A stretch of 64,000 nucleotides of DNA from Nostoc desertorum CM1-VF14 (GTDB lineage: Bacteria; Cyanobacteriota; Cyanobacteriia; Cyanobacteriales; Nostocaceae). Shown one piece after another: positions 9,297-18,174 of this stretch. The stretch spans positions 1 through 64,000 of the forward strand of contig JAHHHR010000006.1 in assembly GCA_019359245.1 (NCBI GenBank). Reading direction: 5' to 3'. The position numbers and the translations under genes were made by a program. The notes under the pieces were generated by a model. It saw nothing but the letters and a program-made list of their open reading frames with translations, had not been told where the DNA came from and did no database searches. Positions within the stretch are counted from its first letter, which is position 1. The number at the start of each line of letters is the position of its first letter.

Positions 9297-9776
9297 ATGG
9301 TTCAGTATACTCTTGCTCAAAGCCCAGAAATTATCCTTACTGTTTCTGGAAAAGATTCGGCAAAAGCCCGTGATAAAGCAATGGATCAGTTGATGGAACT
9401 GATGGATTCAGGAAAGCTACCCACGGAACTAGAAGAAGGATTTGGTCCTCAACAATTAATTGAAGTTAAAGAGTCAACTATTGATACTGCTAGCGGTGAG
9501 GATACAATTACACAAGCTGTCCAGGTTCTGAGTAACCTGGCGACACTCAAGTTGAAAGTTCAGGAGTCACGATCTGAAGCGTTGGAAATTCGCAAAGCGG
9601 TTGATATTCTGTTCACTGATGAGTCGGTAACAGAAGAAGAAATTACTCGGCTCAAGGAAGGTTTTAAAGTTCTTAAAAATTTTGCTCAAGCTAATCTGCG
9701 TTATCAAGAAGCGCGATCTAAAGCAGAACAAGCTCGGCAGACTCTGGATCAAGCTCTCAAATCTCCTGAAAAGTAA
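9297..9776 (+). CDS. Coiled-coil protein of unknown function
   Basis: A 159-aa hydrophilic protein. Residues 1-60 (VQYTLAQSPEIILTVSGKDS, then AKARDKAMDQLMELMDSGKL) form a compact charged region. Residues about 70-155 are strongly heptad-like and probably helical (VQVLSNLATLKLKVQESRSE, EEITRLKEGFKVLKNFAQAN). I chose ATG 9297 because an upstream in-frame TTG at 9267 would add only ten weakly conserved-looking residues. No enzyme motif or membrane segment is visible. The only near neighbour is the tRNA-Gln gene on the other strand, so context gives no function. Confidence 0.75.
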   Translation: MVQYTLAQSPEIILTVSGKDSAKARDKAMDQLMELMDSGKLPTELEEGFGPQQLIEVKESTIDTASGEDTITQAVQVLSNLATLKLKVQESRSEALEIRKAVDILFTDESVTEEEITRLKEGFKVLKNFAQANLRYQEARSKAEQARQTLDQALKSPEK

Positions 9777-9866
9777 CACTCACAGAGCTAGATGCATTAA
9801 GACGTATTTTAACAAATATAGTTAAATACTTTAAAAGACAGGCATAACAGCCTGTCTTTGCATTTA

Positions 9867-9938
9867 CTGGGGCGCTAGGATTCGAACCTAGGGATGGCGG
9901 GACCAAAACCCGCTGCCTTACCACTTGGCTACGCCCCA
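9867..9938 (-). tRNA. trnQ: tRNA-Gln (anticodon TTG)
   Basis: On the minus strand, TGGGGCG pairs with CGCCCCA to form the acceptor stem. The anticodon arm is CGGGT/TTTGGTC with anticodon TTG, and the T arm contains GGTTCGAATCC. The length is 72 nt with discriminator G and no encoded CCA. Confidence 0.95.
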
Positions 9939-10364
9939 ACAACTTCACTCTAATTAATATAGCAGTTATTCCTGGGTTAATGTCAAGTATTTTAGTAGTT
10001 TATTTCGGATAAGGTTTTTGAAACCCTAAATTTAAGTACATAGTACATCAGTTGTATAATATATATTGTGTATAATTTGCAAGTTTGACCTGTTGCAACA
10101 ACGATATTCAGCCTTTACATAAATCCTTGGCAAAAACCTTGGTTAGGATATGGATTTGTAAGGTTTTGGTATCTAAGGTGTTTACGGGCGATCGCACATG
10201 ATAAATGTGAAGAAACATTACTGTTTCTTAAAAACAGTCCTAATGGCATAGTAACACTCGCGATCAATGTAAAGAAACAAGTCAAATTCTCCTGCTACCT
10301 TGTTTCTTGAAAAAGTAATGTTGCTGCTTCTATCTAAAATATATCTTCGTTGGCATTATACTGT
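9939..10364. other. Intergenic region with nested inverted repeats
   Basis: There is no gene. Positions 10214-10222 (AACATTACT) pair with 10314-10322, and inside them 10272-10281 (AAGAAACAAG) pair with 10299-10308. The nested stems lie just after the stop codon of the minus-strand MurB-like gene, so they may act as its terminator or form a structured RNA. Confidence 0.5.
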
Positions 10365-11210
10365 TTAATCAATTGTTATTAGTTCGAGAACAATTTTTTG
10401 TCTAGTTATAAAATGTAAAAATTGAGCTATTTTAATTAAAATAATTATTGAATAGCTACTTTGTGATTTAGTAATTATCCAGTTACTCGTTTTTGCAGAA
10501 AACATAGTTTTACCAGTAGATAGACCTTTTAGCTTTCCAAGTATTCTATAATTAGCAGTTTTGAATACCGAGCCACAGTTAGGTGCTGTATTATCTTGAT
10601 GTTCTTTTGCCCAAACTTGTCTTGAAGTTAGAGGATTTTCAGTAAATTGTGTTCGTTCAAACTTGAAAACTGCGCTCAATATCAGTTTTGAGTGCATCCC
10701 AGTAAACATAGTTTCCCGATAATCACGGACGATTTGACTATTTTCAAGTGTTTTTATACATCCATCCTCAAAGAAAGTTACACTTTCAACAAAGTCATAT
10801 ATTGTGCATCCATGTTGCCTTCCTCTACCAGCGTTCATAGCTAATGCACCACCAATAGTTGCTGGCACAGACGCAAGATAATAAAAAGAATTCATAGAGT
10901 TTTGGTAACAGTACTTTAGTACTTCCATAACTGAAACAGAAGAAGATACTTCGAGTCTGTTATCAGGTAAAGGATTTGTGCACTTAGGTAGTTTATTTTT
11001 CAGAACCAATGAGCGGATATTTTTTTTAACAAACAGCGTGTTAGAGCCATTCCCAATAATGTAAATATTGACTTCATTTTCTTTGGCCCAATTACAGTAC
11101 TCCTGAAGGTCATCTACACTATTAATCTCCCCTACTCGCTCGAAGTTATGTCGAGTTCTATAGTGTGAAAGGCTGTTTGATGTTAAAGACTCAATCTTTA
11201 AATTAGACAT
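10365..11210 (-). CDS. MurB-like FAD-binding oxidoreductase (murB paralogue)
   Basis: A 281-aa protein resembling UDP-N-acetylenolpyruvoylglucosamine reductase. It has the FAD-binding signature IIGNGSNTLF (about residue 50), the substrate/FAD loop ASVPATIGGALAMNAGRGR (about 115-135), YRETMF and the catalytic-serine context NCGSVFK (about 215), plus a late Glu in LELITID. The C-terminal part is shorter than in a full MurB. Its place beside pyruvyl transferase and flippase genes suggests that it modifies an enolpyruvyl or related sugar nucleotide for a surface polysaccharide. That is inference; it may not be the cell's main MurB. AT-rich codon use matches the neighbouring polysaccharide genes. 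Confidence 0.75.
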   Translation of the reverse strand: MSNLKIESLTSNSLSHYRTRHNFERVGEINSVDDLQEYCNWAKENEVNIYIIGNGSNTLFVKKNIRSLVLKNKLPKCTNPLPDNRLEVSSSVSVMEVLKYCYQNSMNSFYYLASVPATIGGALAMNAGRGRQHGCTIYDFVESVTFFEDGCIKTLENSQIVRDYRETMFTGMHSKLILSAVFKFERTQFTENPLTSRQVWAKEHQDNTAPNCGSVFKTANYRILGKLKGLSTGKTMFSAKTSNWIITKSQSSYSIIILIKIAQFLHFITRQKIVLELITID

Positions 11211-11699
11211 CTGAACTCTTTCTACTCCCTTGGAACTTTAGATAAAAATAGATCATCTGTAATTTGGCAAACACTATACAGCCATAAAAGAGGATATCCA
11301 ATTATCCCCCAACTTATGACAATATGATGTTAAGTGCGTACTTACAGTTTATGCTTCAATTAAATCACAATCAGTGGTGAAGTCAGCGGGCACAATAAAA
11401 TTAATATATGTTTAGTTTTGTAAAAACAGTGGAAAGCTTTTTTCATTTATGCAAATCTCAACTTCTTGATTGCATTCGACACTATTTATACATATTGCTT
11501 ACGTAGCTTTTTTAGTCTCTTTTTATATGCAAGGGTTTGAGAGGATATTTTCAAATTTGCTAGTGATGTATCAAATGCTTTTAGCTCCTCCTAAATCCCC
11601 CTTTAGGGAGCTTTGATTCCAGTTCTTCTCTTTTTAAGGTGGGTTAGGGGGGGATAAATAAGTACCTAACATTCAGCTAAATACTTTTAAAACATCCTC
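11211..11699. other. Intergenic region with a candidate palindromic insertion
   Basis: No gene is recognised. The right part holds the candidate element at 11573-11689. The rest is plain AT-rich DNA. Confidence 0.4.
11573..11689. repeat. Candidate small palindromic element
   Basis: Segments CTAAATCCCCCTTT and AGGGGGGGATAAAT form an imperfect inverted repeat. The block is flanked by near-identical 11-mers AAATGCTTTTA (11573-11583) and AAATACTTTTA (11679-11689), which could be a target duplication. Both inner ends carry AGCT or its complement. The palindrome is weaker than in the two other elements described. Confidence 0.35.
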
Positions 11700-12809
11700 T
11701 TAACCTTTTTTTACAGGGGTAGAGTGGAAAGCTACATTACCTACTCCTTGTGAAATCGCTTCAAGTAAATATTGTTTTGATTCCAGGATCTTTGATTCTA
11801 GTATTTTAGATACTGCCTCATAATCAATATCAAAGATTTCCTTGTTGAGTATTTGGGATTTTAGTTTATCTGAGAATATTCTGTCTTGTAAACCTAAATC
11901 AGTAAGTAAATCTGTTACTTTATTTGACTTATCACTAGGAACAAATGCGTTAAAAGGCTTTTGGAAAATAATAGAAAACACAGTACCATGAAAAGTATTA
12001 GTCACGATGTAAGATGCTTGGCTATGTAATCCAAGCCATTCTTTTGGTCCAGCACCTTCTAAATTTATTTGTGCTAATTGATTAGGTTTCCCAACTGAAA
12101 TTATAGTTAGGTTTTGGTTTGCTGCTAATAATTTTATAAAATCTTCCTCTTCTGATCCTATTTCTGCTTGAGTATATAACAAAAGATATTTTTCTTTTAT
12201 TTTTGGAAGCTCTTGTAAATCATCATATTTAATCAAAAAAGTAGGATCTAAAACTTTTGTTGCTTCTTTATTGCATTCATCATTAATAATTCTTTTACTA
12301 TTAGAATCACGAACTAAAATAGTTTGAAATTGATTAACTAAAGTATCTATTTCTTTTTGATAATCCCCTAATTTTAGGGTATTACCAAAACTGGCTGCAT
12401 AACTTATCTTACGAGTAGTTTGCTTATTGATAAAATCTAAAAAGAAAGAAGAATTAAATCCTCTAAAAGAATCTAAACACCATATCTGATCACTACCACA
12501 TATTACTACGTCATATTTATCATGATAGTATCGCAAACTTTTTTTATCATAAGCCTTTCGAGCGCTCAACTTCACATTAGAAAGTAAAAACTGTCTCATT
12601 TTCCAAGCTCTTGGAATATTTACGAAAACTTTTCCAAGTCTTTTGAGTGGAATTAAAGGTCTTAAATATATCCATACTATTTTAATAGGCCGATAGTCTA
12701 TTATTTCAACATCATAACCTTGACTATTAATAAAACTCCAAAGAGCACAGGCTTGCAGTGTTGCACCGTAATTGTCTACATGGTGAAAAGTTAGAATTCC
12801 AATTTTCAT
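11700..12809 (-). CDS. Polysaccharide pyruvyl transferase family protein
   Basis: A 369-aa cytoplasmic protein. It starts MKIGILTFHHVDNYGATLQA, the typical N-terminus of this family (CsaB/WcaK type), and continues with VEIIDYRP, VICGSDQIWCLD, ISYAASFG, LVRDSNSKRII, DPTFLI and YIVTNTFHGTVFSIIFQKPF with the conserved His. The family transfers pyruvate from phosphoenolpyruvate as a ketal onto sugars of exported polysaccharides, although some members have other roles. It lies in the polysaccharide group, 63 bp downstream of the flippase gene on the same strand, so the two are probably co-transcribed. The length is usual for the family. Confidence 0.88.
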   Translation of the reverse strand: MKIGILTFHHVDNYGATLQACALWSFINSQGYDVEIIDYRPIKIVWIYLRPLIPLKRLGKVFVNIPRAWKMRQFLLSNVKLSARKAYDKKSLRYYHDKYDVVICGSDQIWCLDSFRGFNSSFFLDFINKQTTRKISYAASFGNTLKLGDYQKEIDTLVNQFQTILVRDSNSKRIINDECNKEATKVLDPTFLIKYDDLQELPKIKEKYLLLYTQAEIGSEEEDFIKLLAANQNLTIISVGKPNQLAQINLEGAGPKEWLGLHSQASYIVTNTFHGTVFSIIFQKPFNAFVPSDKSNKVTDLLTDLGLQDRIFSDKLKSQILNKEIFDIDYEAVSKILESKILESKQYLLEAISQGVGNVAFHSTPVKKG

Positions 12810-12872
12810 TTTTGACCTCTTTAATGAACTATGGTTTTGGTTTTATTTTGACAGCTTGTGAATTTTGAATTC

Positions 12873-14354
12873 TTAAACTTTCTTTTTTATTTTGAAATTT
12901 AAACTCTCTGCTAATTCAAGTAACCGTTTGAAAAGCTTTGGAGATATTACTGAAATAGTAAAAGTATAGATTGAGATCCCTAATAACAACGAAATAGCTA
13001 GTAAAAGCCATGCTTCAATAAATGATCCAAAAAAATATTTAGTTGCTAATATAGTTCCAACCATTACTCCAGAAGCTACTAAAGGTACTATGTACAAACT
13101 TAGATAGTTAGTTAAATTAATCTTAACGAGTTTATTAATAGCTAATAACGAAATAGGTAATATTAAGTAACCACGAACTACGTAAGCAGATGCGACAGCT
13201 ACAATACCCCATTTGACTGCCAGAGCAAAACCAACGACATTAGTAACTGTATTGATAACTTGTATCCATAGCCTCCACGAAGGTTTACCCAGCGCCAGAA
13301 TTACAGAATTATTATAAAAGAAGATTAAGTGAACAGGACCAATAAGCGATAGTACTTGCAATACTGGAATACTCTGAATCCACTGCTCACCAAAAAAGAC
13401 TTTTATAAATTCAGGTGCTAATACTGGCACACAAAGAAATACTGGAAAAACAATAAGACTTGTGAATTGGGTAGCAGTGTAGAAAGCGCTTACTAAGCGT
13501 TCTGGTTCTCCTTGCAATCTAGAAAATATTGGTAGTGCGACCTTAGTTGTAGTGCTGATTAAAACTTGCATCATTACTAGCAGCAGCTTGTAGGCAACCG
13601 AGTAATAACCTAATGCAACTAGTCCTAAAAAGTAGCCAATTAGCAAGTCATCGGCTCGGCGATTGAAAAAGTTAATTATGTTAAACGCAGATATATTAAT
13701 TCCAAAGGTAAAAAGTTCTTTAGCATGTATAGCAGAAAATTTGAATCCTGGTCGCCAATCGCTAACTCGCCATAAAACTAGAACTTGTACAAAACCACTA
13801 TATAATTGTTGACCGACAAGGCTCCAAACACCAAAGTTTAAAAGAGCCATCCCTACGCCAACTATTCCACCTATTATCACTGCCAATAGTGAGCGTATTG
13901 CTAAACTCTTGAAGTCAAACCTACGTTCAAGAATCGCTTGTTGTACAGCGCTCAACCCACTAAATGTAAAGCTTATAGATAACCACTGAATAATTAGTAC
14001 TAACTGCGGTTGCTTAAAGAAATCAGCTGCGAATCTAGCGCAAGCAACACTTAATATAGTCAAGAATATACTGATTCCTAGAGTTGTCCAGAATGCAGTG
14101 TCTAAATGTTCTTTATCTATATCTTGACGTTGGATAATTGCTACAGAGAATCCTTGATCAACAAAAATTTGTGCAAATTCAATAAAAATATATGCTAAAG
14201 CAATTAAACCAAAAGTTTCTGGACTAAGTAAACGAGCTAGTATAAAGAAAACAACTAAAGAGACTGCTTGGCGTCCCCAACTTTCAATAGCAGTCCAAAT
14301 TACACTTTTAACAGCCTTTTGTCGTAAATTTGATGAATCTTTAGATGATTCCAT
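12873..14354 (-). CDS. Polysaccharide flippase (Wzx/MOP superfamily)
   Basis: An integral membrane protein of 493 aa with about 12-14 hydrophobic segments. The start SVIWTAIESWGRQAVSLVVF and the segment LLSPETFGLIALAYIFIEFA are typical of the RfbX/Wzx and WzxC-like branch. FNRRADDLLIGYFLGLVALG, with AYKLLLVMMQVLIS after it, forms the conserved middle. It should move lipid-linked oligosaccharide units across the inner membrane. The pyruvyl transferase family gene lies downstream on the same strand, and the Wzc-like gene at 3.9-6.1 kb may be a functional partner. The ATG at 14354 is the natural start because the helix begins about 15 residues later. Confidence 0.9.
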   Translation of the reverse strand: MESSKDSSNLRQKAVKSVIWTAIESWGRQAVSLVVFFILARLLSPETFGLIALAYIFIEFAQIFVDQGFSVAIIQRQDIDKEHLDTAFWTTLGISIFLTILSVACARFAADFFKQPQLVLIIQWLSISFTFSGLSAVQQAILERRFDFKSLAIRSLLAVIIGGIVGVGMALLNFGVWSLVGQQLYSGFVQVLVLWRVSDWRPGFKFSAIHAKELFTFGINISAFNIINFFNRRADDLLIGYFLGLVALGYYSVAYKLLLVMMQVLISTTTKVALPIFSRLQGEPERLVSAFYTATQFTSLIVFPVFLCVPVLAPEFIKVFFGEQWIQSIPVLQVLSLIGPVHLIFFYNNSVILALGKPSWRLWIQVINTVTNVVGFALAVKWGIVAVASAYVVRGYLILPISLLAINKLVKINLTNYLSLYIVPLVASGVMVGTILATKYFFGSFIEAWLLLAISLLLGISIYTFTISVISPKLFKRLLELAESLNFKIKKKV

Positions 14355-14921
14355 TACAGAGTTTACCGATGAAAGAACCTACAGTATTATATAGCTTTGA
14401 TATTTCTAAGTAGCGATTAATATCATTAATTGAATGGATTTCAAAGTTAGGAGTCAGCAGCTATAAGTTTTGAAATTGAATAATTTATTGCTCACTACGA
14501 ATCCAGCAAAATTAACGATGTAGCCTTCTAAAAAGTAACTAAATAATTTATTCTCAAACCAATTAGCCCCACCTATTTTTTTTAGTTATGGTAGTCATAA
14601 AAATTTTTTGATCCAAAAACTACACCGAAAAAATGTGTAACAATGCTTGCGGTAATATCTCAAAAAATACTCTTGATACTAAGTAATATATCCTAGAGGA
14701 GTATACCACAATCTTTTTGAAATTTGGTGGCTATTCAACAAATTTTTAGCAGAAAATTTACTGATAAATTTCGATATTGTTGCTTATATTTCTTGATTTT
14801 AGGTGCTGCCTAACTTTTATAGTTATTGGTTATAACAACATAAGTTTTTGATTTTTTTGGTTAATGGAATTGATTAGTGTATTAACAATTTCTTGTTAAA
14901 TAGAATACATATTTGCTTTTC
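14355..14921. other. Intergenic region, nothing recognised
   Basis: AT-rich DNA upstream of the flippase gene and downstream of the WecG-type gene. I see no open frame, tRNA or clear palindrome. Confidence 0.4.
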
Positions 14922-15719
14922 TTAATCGCCAGCCTCGTGAAGGAAAACTGCTGCAATACGACTTGATGATAGTAGTTGCTTTGTAGCCAGCCATATAAAT
15001 AATGGAATAGTTTTAGCATAGCGACCGCAAAGTCGGCGCGGTTCTTGAATCCATCGATACAGCCATTCAAGCCCTAAGTCTCGAACTATACGGGGTGCTC
15101 GCTTGTGAATCCCTGCATAAACTGGGAAAACTCCACCCAGTCCAATCATTACAGCCTGTATCTTACCCTTATGTTGAGCTATCCAATTTTCTTGCTTAGG
15201 ACATCCCAAAGATACTAATACGGCGCTAGCACCACTAGAGTTAATTTTTTTAACCAAAGCTTCGTCTTCAGTTTCAGTCAGGGGACGAAAGGGTAAAGGT
15301 TCCATCGCCGCAATCTTCATTTGCGGAAATTCGTGTTCTAACCTTTTTCTCATTCTGGAAAGAACTTCTGTTTGAGAGCCTAAAAAGAAAATGCTAAGAT
15401 TTTGTGTTTGAGTTAGCTGACACAATGCTAGGAAAATATCCATCCCTGCTACACGGTCTTGGTAAAGCGCTCCCATCTTTCGCATCATCCATACCAAAGG
15501 CATACCATCAGGAGTAACTATATCTGCATTTCGTAATACGGTGGCAAACTCTGGATTCCAGTGAGCCTCAATGAGCATATGTACATTGGCTACATATACC
15601 GTTTTACTCTCACGCCTCCTTGCCCACCTCAGTATTGTTTGTACTTGGTCATCAAAGCGTAAAGCAGTAATAGAAAAATCTAGTACTTTTTTAGTAGGTA
15701 GAAGCACTCTTGCCACCAT
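14922..15719 (-). CDS. WecG/TagA/CpsF family glycosyltransferase
   Basis: A 265-aa glycosyltransferase of family GT26, which adds a sugar (ManNAc, ManNAcA or related) to a lipid-linked acceptor. Visible motifs are VYVANVHMLIEA, ADIVTPDGMPLVW, RVAGMDIF, SIFFLGSQTEV, VLVSLGCPKQENWIA and VMIGLGGVFPVYAG, followed by APRIVRDLGLEWLYRWIQEP and its RR pair, which is the family's C-terminal block. I chose the ATG at 15719 because AGGAG lies 6 nt upstream; an earlier in-frame start would add only eight residues. It belongs to the surface-polysaccharide group with the flippase and pyruvyl transferase. Confidence 0.9.
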   Translation of the reverse strand: MVARVLLPTKKVLDFSITALRFDDQVQTILRWARRRESKTVYVANVHMLIEAHWNPEFATVLRNADIVTPDGMPLVWMMRKMGALYQDRVAGMDIFLALCQLTQTQNLSIFFLGSQTEVLSRMRKRLEHEFPQMKIAAMEPLPFRPLTETEDEALVKKINSSGASAVLVSLGCPKQENWIAQHKGKIQAVMIGLGGVFPVYAGIHKRAPRIVRDLGLEWLYRWIQEPRRLCGRYAKTIPLFIWLATKQLLSSSRIAAVFLHEAGD

Positions 15720-16242
15720 CAATAACTCCTGTGTCCAAGACAAAAATCCATAGATTACCTAGACCATTCATTCCGAATATTGAAAAATTCAGGTTGGATG
15801 ATTCCTGACTTTTTGTAGGCTTGTGTCATCGTTGGAAGTTAACACATGGAGATGCAATTGCCTTCTTTGTATACTTTTGACTTTACCGGTAATATTATGA
15901 CTATTTGCTGCTGTGTCCTAGTTTACTGTTTTAAGATAAGGATTTTAGATGCTATTTGACAAAATTCATACTTCCTTCATAATTAATTTTTGATTTGTTC
16001 ATGTAAGCATTATAATTGCAAGAAATTGCTATAGATATATATTTAGAAAAGTAATATTTTATACATATGCAAAGGATATAGCAAAGCAAAATACCAGAGA
16101 CTCAGCTTGTCTATTTTGATACGTAAATATGCGCTTAAAAGGTTTAATTCAAATTAGTATATTCTAAAAAATGGTTAATAATTTTTCTTATGACTTTGCA
16201 AATTTATTACGGATTTAATTTAGTTTATGTACTGAAAAACCA
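15720..16242. other. AT-rich intergenic region
   Basis: The stretch lies between the WecG-type gene and a small basic open frame. Beyond AT-rich sequence likely to hold the WecG promoter, nothing can be identified. Confidence 0.4.
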
Positions 16243-16464
16243 TTAAATTATTTTTTCTGAAATATAAAGTCCAAAAAATAAGGGGAAGATAAACTCATCT
16301 TCCCCTACTCTATTGTTTTTGTTATTGTCTGGTTTATTACTTTCTTTGAGCCTTTGTCGTAACATTTGCCTTTGTTTTTTGAGTTGCCTCTTCCTTGCAG
16401 AACCGCCTCTACCTTTATCGTTCCTGCCTTCTTTACGGGGAGATTCCCATCTTTTTAGGCGCAT
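16243..16464 (-). CDS. Small basic open reading frame, doubtful gene
   Basis: A 73-codon open frame whose first 50 residues are very rich in Arg and Lys (RKEGRNDKGRGGSARKRQLK). AGAGG lies 8 nt before the ATG at 16464, a good ribosome binding site. However, an intrinsic terminator (16272-16306) falls inside the frame, so a transcript ending there would lack the stop codon. The 3' part (FIFPLFFGLYISEKII) is simply the hairpin and what follows. Either the product is translated from read-through RNA, or this is not a gene. The family is not recognised. Confidence 0.35.
   Translation of the reverse strand: MRLKRWESPRKEGRNDKGRGGSARKRQLKKQRQMLRQRLKESNKPDNNKNNRVGEDEFIFPLFFGLYISEKII
16272..16306 (-). 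terminator. Intrinsic terminator (minus strand)
   Basis: A perfect 10-bp stem (AGGGGAAGAT 16281-16290, ATCTTCCCCT 16297-16306) with a 6-nt loop. Read on the minus strand it is followed by TATTTTTTGG. It would end transcripts coming from the tRNA-Leu(CAA) gene and the small open frame. Confidence 0.7.
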
Positions 16465-16495
16465 AAGTTTCACCTCTATAGTAATTTTTTGGTAA

Positions 16496-16579
16496 TGGGC
16501 AGGAGGAGAATCGAACTCCTATGACCGCAAGGCCGCCACATTTTGAGTGTGGTGCGTCTACCAATTTCGCCACCCGCCC
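16496..16579 (-). tRNA. trnL: tRNA-Leu (anticodon CAA)
   Basis: On the minus strand GGGCGGG pairs with CCTGCCC. The anticodon arm CCACA-CTCAAAA-TGTGG gives CAA. A long variable arm (GCGGCCTTGCGGT) and the T arm AGGAGTTCGATTCTCCT are present. It is 84 nt, class II, with discriminator A and no encoded CCA. Confidence 0.95.
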
Positions 16580-16699
16580 TTAAATATCCAACCTTAATTA
16601 TTGTACTCTAATGAAGCGATTTTGTAACAAGTCTGAAAATTAATTTTTAAAGCTTTGCTGGAATAATACAATAGGCAATAGGTTTAAGAATTTTCTGGC

Positions 16700-17824
16700 T
16701 TAGAGGCGTGGCAGAATTAATAAACTAGGGTCAATATCATCTAGTTTTGCACAGCCGCTAAGTGCCATTGCCACATTTAACTCATCTTGTAGCAGTGAGA
16801 TGACATTAGATACACCAAGTTGACCTGATACTGCTAGCCCCCACAAAATGGGTCGTCCGACCAGTACGGCTTTTGCTCCTAATGCCAAAGCTTTGAGAAT
16901 ATCTGTGCCCCGACGGATGCCTCCATCTAACAGTACTTCTACTTTACCATCCACTGCTGCTACTATTTCAGCTAGAGCATCTAAAGAAGCGATCGCACCA
17001 TCGAGTTGTCTGCCACCATGATTGGAAACAACAATTGCTTTAGCTCCATATTCTACAGCCCGAACAGCATCATCTCCCCGTAAAATTCCTTTGATGACTA
17101 AAGGTAGTGGAGATAAAGATTGCAACCATTCTAAATCGTGCCAAGTTACTGCTGGATTTAGCTGTTGGGCAAAATAGGTAAATAACCCAGATTCGCCTTT
17201 TTCATGGGAAATATCTAGCCCTGATATTGTGGCGAGATTAGCCAAATGTAAGTCTGAGGGTAAGGCAAACTCGTTACGTCTATCTCTTTCTCGCAGTCCG
17301 AGAACAGGTGCATCTACAGTTAGACAAAGTGCTTTGTAGCCTGCTTTATAGGCTTTTTCTACTAAAGCACGAGTTAATCCCCGGTCTTTATGGATGTAAA
17401 GCTGGAACCATCGCAGAGAATCTGGAAATTTATCACACGCAGTCGCTACTTCTTCAATGCTCTTTGTGGCCATTGTACTTAACACCATGCCCACTCCAGC
17501 TGAGGCGGCAGCTAGAGCGGTGGCAATTTCTCCATCTGGATGAGCTAGACATTGAAAAGCCATTGGCGCAATTAATAAAGGTAGTTGCAGGGGTTGTCCT
17601 AAAATAGAGGTAGTAAGATTGCGATCGCTTACATTGACTAATACACGAGGTCGCAATTTGAATTTCTCAAAGGCAGCACGATTATCCCGTAGTGTGATTT
17701 CGTCCCAAGCACCACTACTATAGTAATCAAGCGTCATTTGAGAGAGATGCTCTTTTGCTAGCTTTTCGTACTCAAACAGATTTATGGGTTGAAAAAAACG
17801 ATGGTCGTTGGGTACAACTGTCAT
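16700..17824 (-). CDS. FMN-dependent 2-hydroxy-acid oxidase (lactate/glycolate oxidase)
   Basis: A 374-aa TIM-barrel flavoprotein that oxidises 2-hydroxy acids with O2. Visible are YYSSGAWDEIT near residue 35, LLIAPMAFQCLAHPDGE (about 85), the Gln/Tyr segment WFQLYIHKDRG, LTVDAPVLGLRERDRRN, the Lys in VIKGILRGDDA, the active-site SNHGGRQLDG (about 270) and the phosphate-binding LLDGGIRRGTDILKALALGA with LVGRP. In Nostoc PCC 7120 the corresponding enzyme has been described as a lactate oxidase; substrate preference cannot be decided from the sequence alone. It is a single-gene unit. Confidence 0.92.
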   Translation of the reverse strand: MTVVPNDHRFFQPINLFEYEKLAKEHLSQMTLDYYSSGAWDEITLRDNRAAFEKFKLRPRVLVNVSDRNLTTSILGQPLQLPLLIAPMAFQCLAHPDGEIATALAAASAGVGMVLSTMATKSIEEVATACDKFPDSLRWFQLYIHKDRGLTRALVEKAYKAGYKALCLTVDAPVLGLRERDRRNEFALPSDLHLANLATISGLDISHEKGESGLFTYFAQQLNPAVTWHDLEWLQSLSPLPLVIKGILRGDDAVRAVEYGAKAIVVSNHGGRQLDGAIASLDALAEIVAAVDGKVEVLLDGGIRRGTDILKALALGAKAVLVGRPILWGLAVSGQLGVSNVISLLQDELNVAMALSGCAKLDDIDPSLLILPRL

Positions 17825-18174
17825 GGTAGAGGCTGTGGGTTAAGCAATGGGATGTTTTTTAATCCGATTAGTAAAGCTGTAAAACCCAGTATCTCCGACT
17901 AAGTTCTTCTAAAGGAATGTTTCCACTTCTCCCAATGGTTGTAACAATTCTTTGAGATAATCTTTGGCAAACTGGTCGTAAGGAAACCTGGTCATTAGCT
18001 GATTCTTGGGCTGTACCAGCATTTTACACTACAGTGAATCGCCCACAGCTTGCCTGAAGAACTTTAGCAAGTGCGATGTCTACGACGGGCTGCGCCAACG
18101 CATAAGCTAATCATCTGGAGTGTTGTAAGCTCAAATACATCTAAATTTAGATAACCAAATTTCATTAGTCAATT
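17825..18174. other. Intergenic region with gene remnant and repeat
   Basis: Besides the remnant at 17909-17995, positions 18074-18104 carry a GC-rich dispersed repeat (GCGATGTCTACGACGGGCTG, then CGCCAACGC). There is no intact gene. Confidence 0.45.
17909..17995 (-). pseudogene. 5' remnant of a cyanobacterial restriction-like family gene
   Basis: On the minus strand an ATG at 17995 opens a 28-codon frame, MTRFPYDQFAKDYLKELLQ followed by PLGEVETFL, then a stop. This N-terminus (MTRF-DQFAKDYL-ELL-PLGEV) is familiar to me from a large Nostoc protein family often labelled flagellar assembly protein H, whose members are about 250-300 aa. Only the first tenth is left, so it would be a truncated relic. 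The family identification is from memory. Confidence 0.45.
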
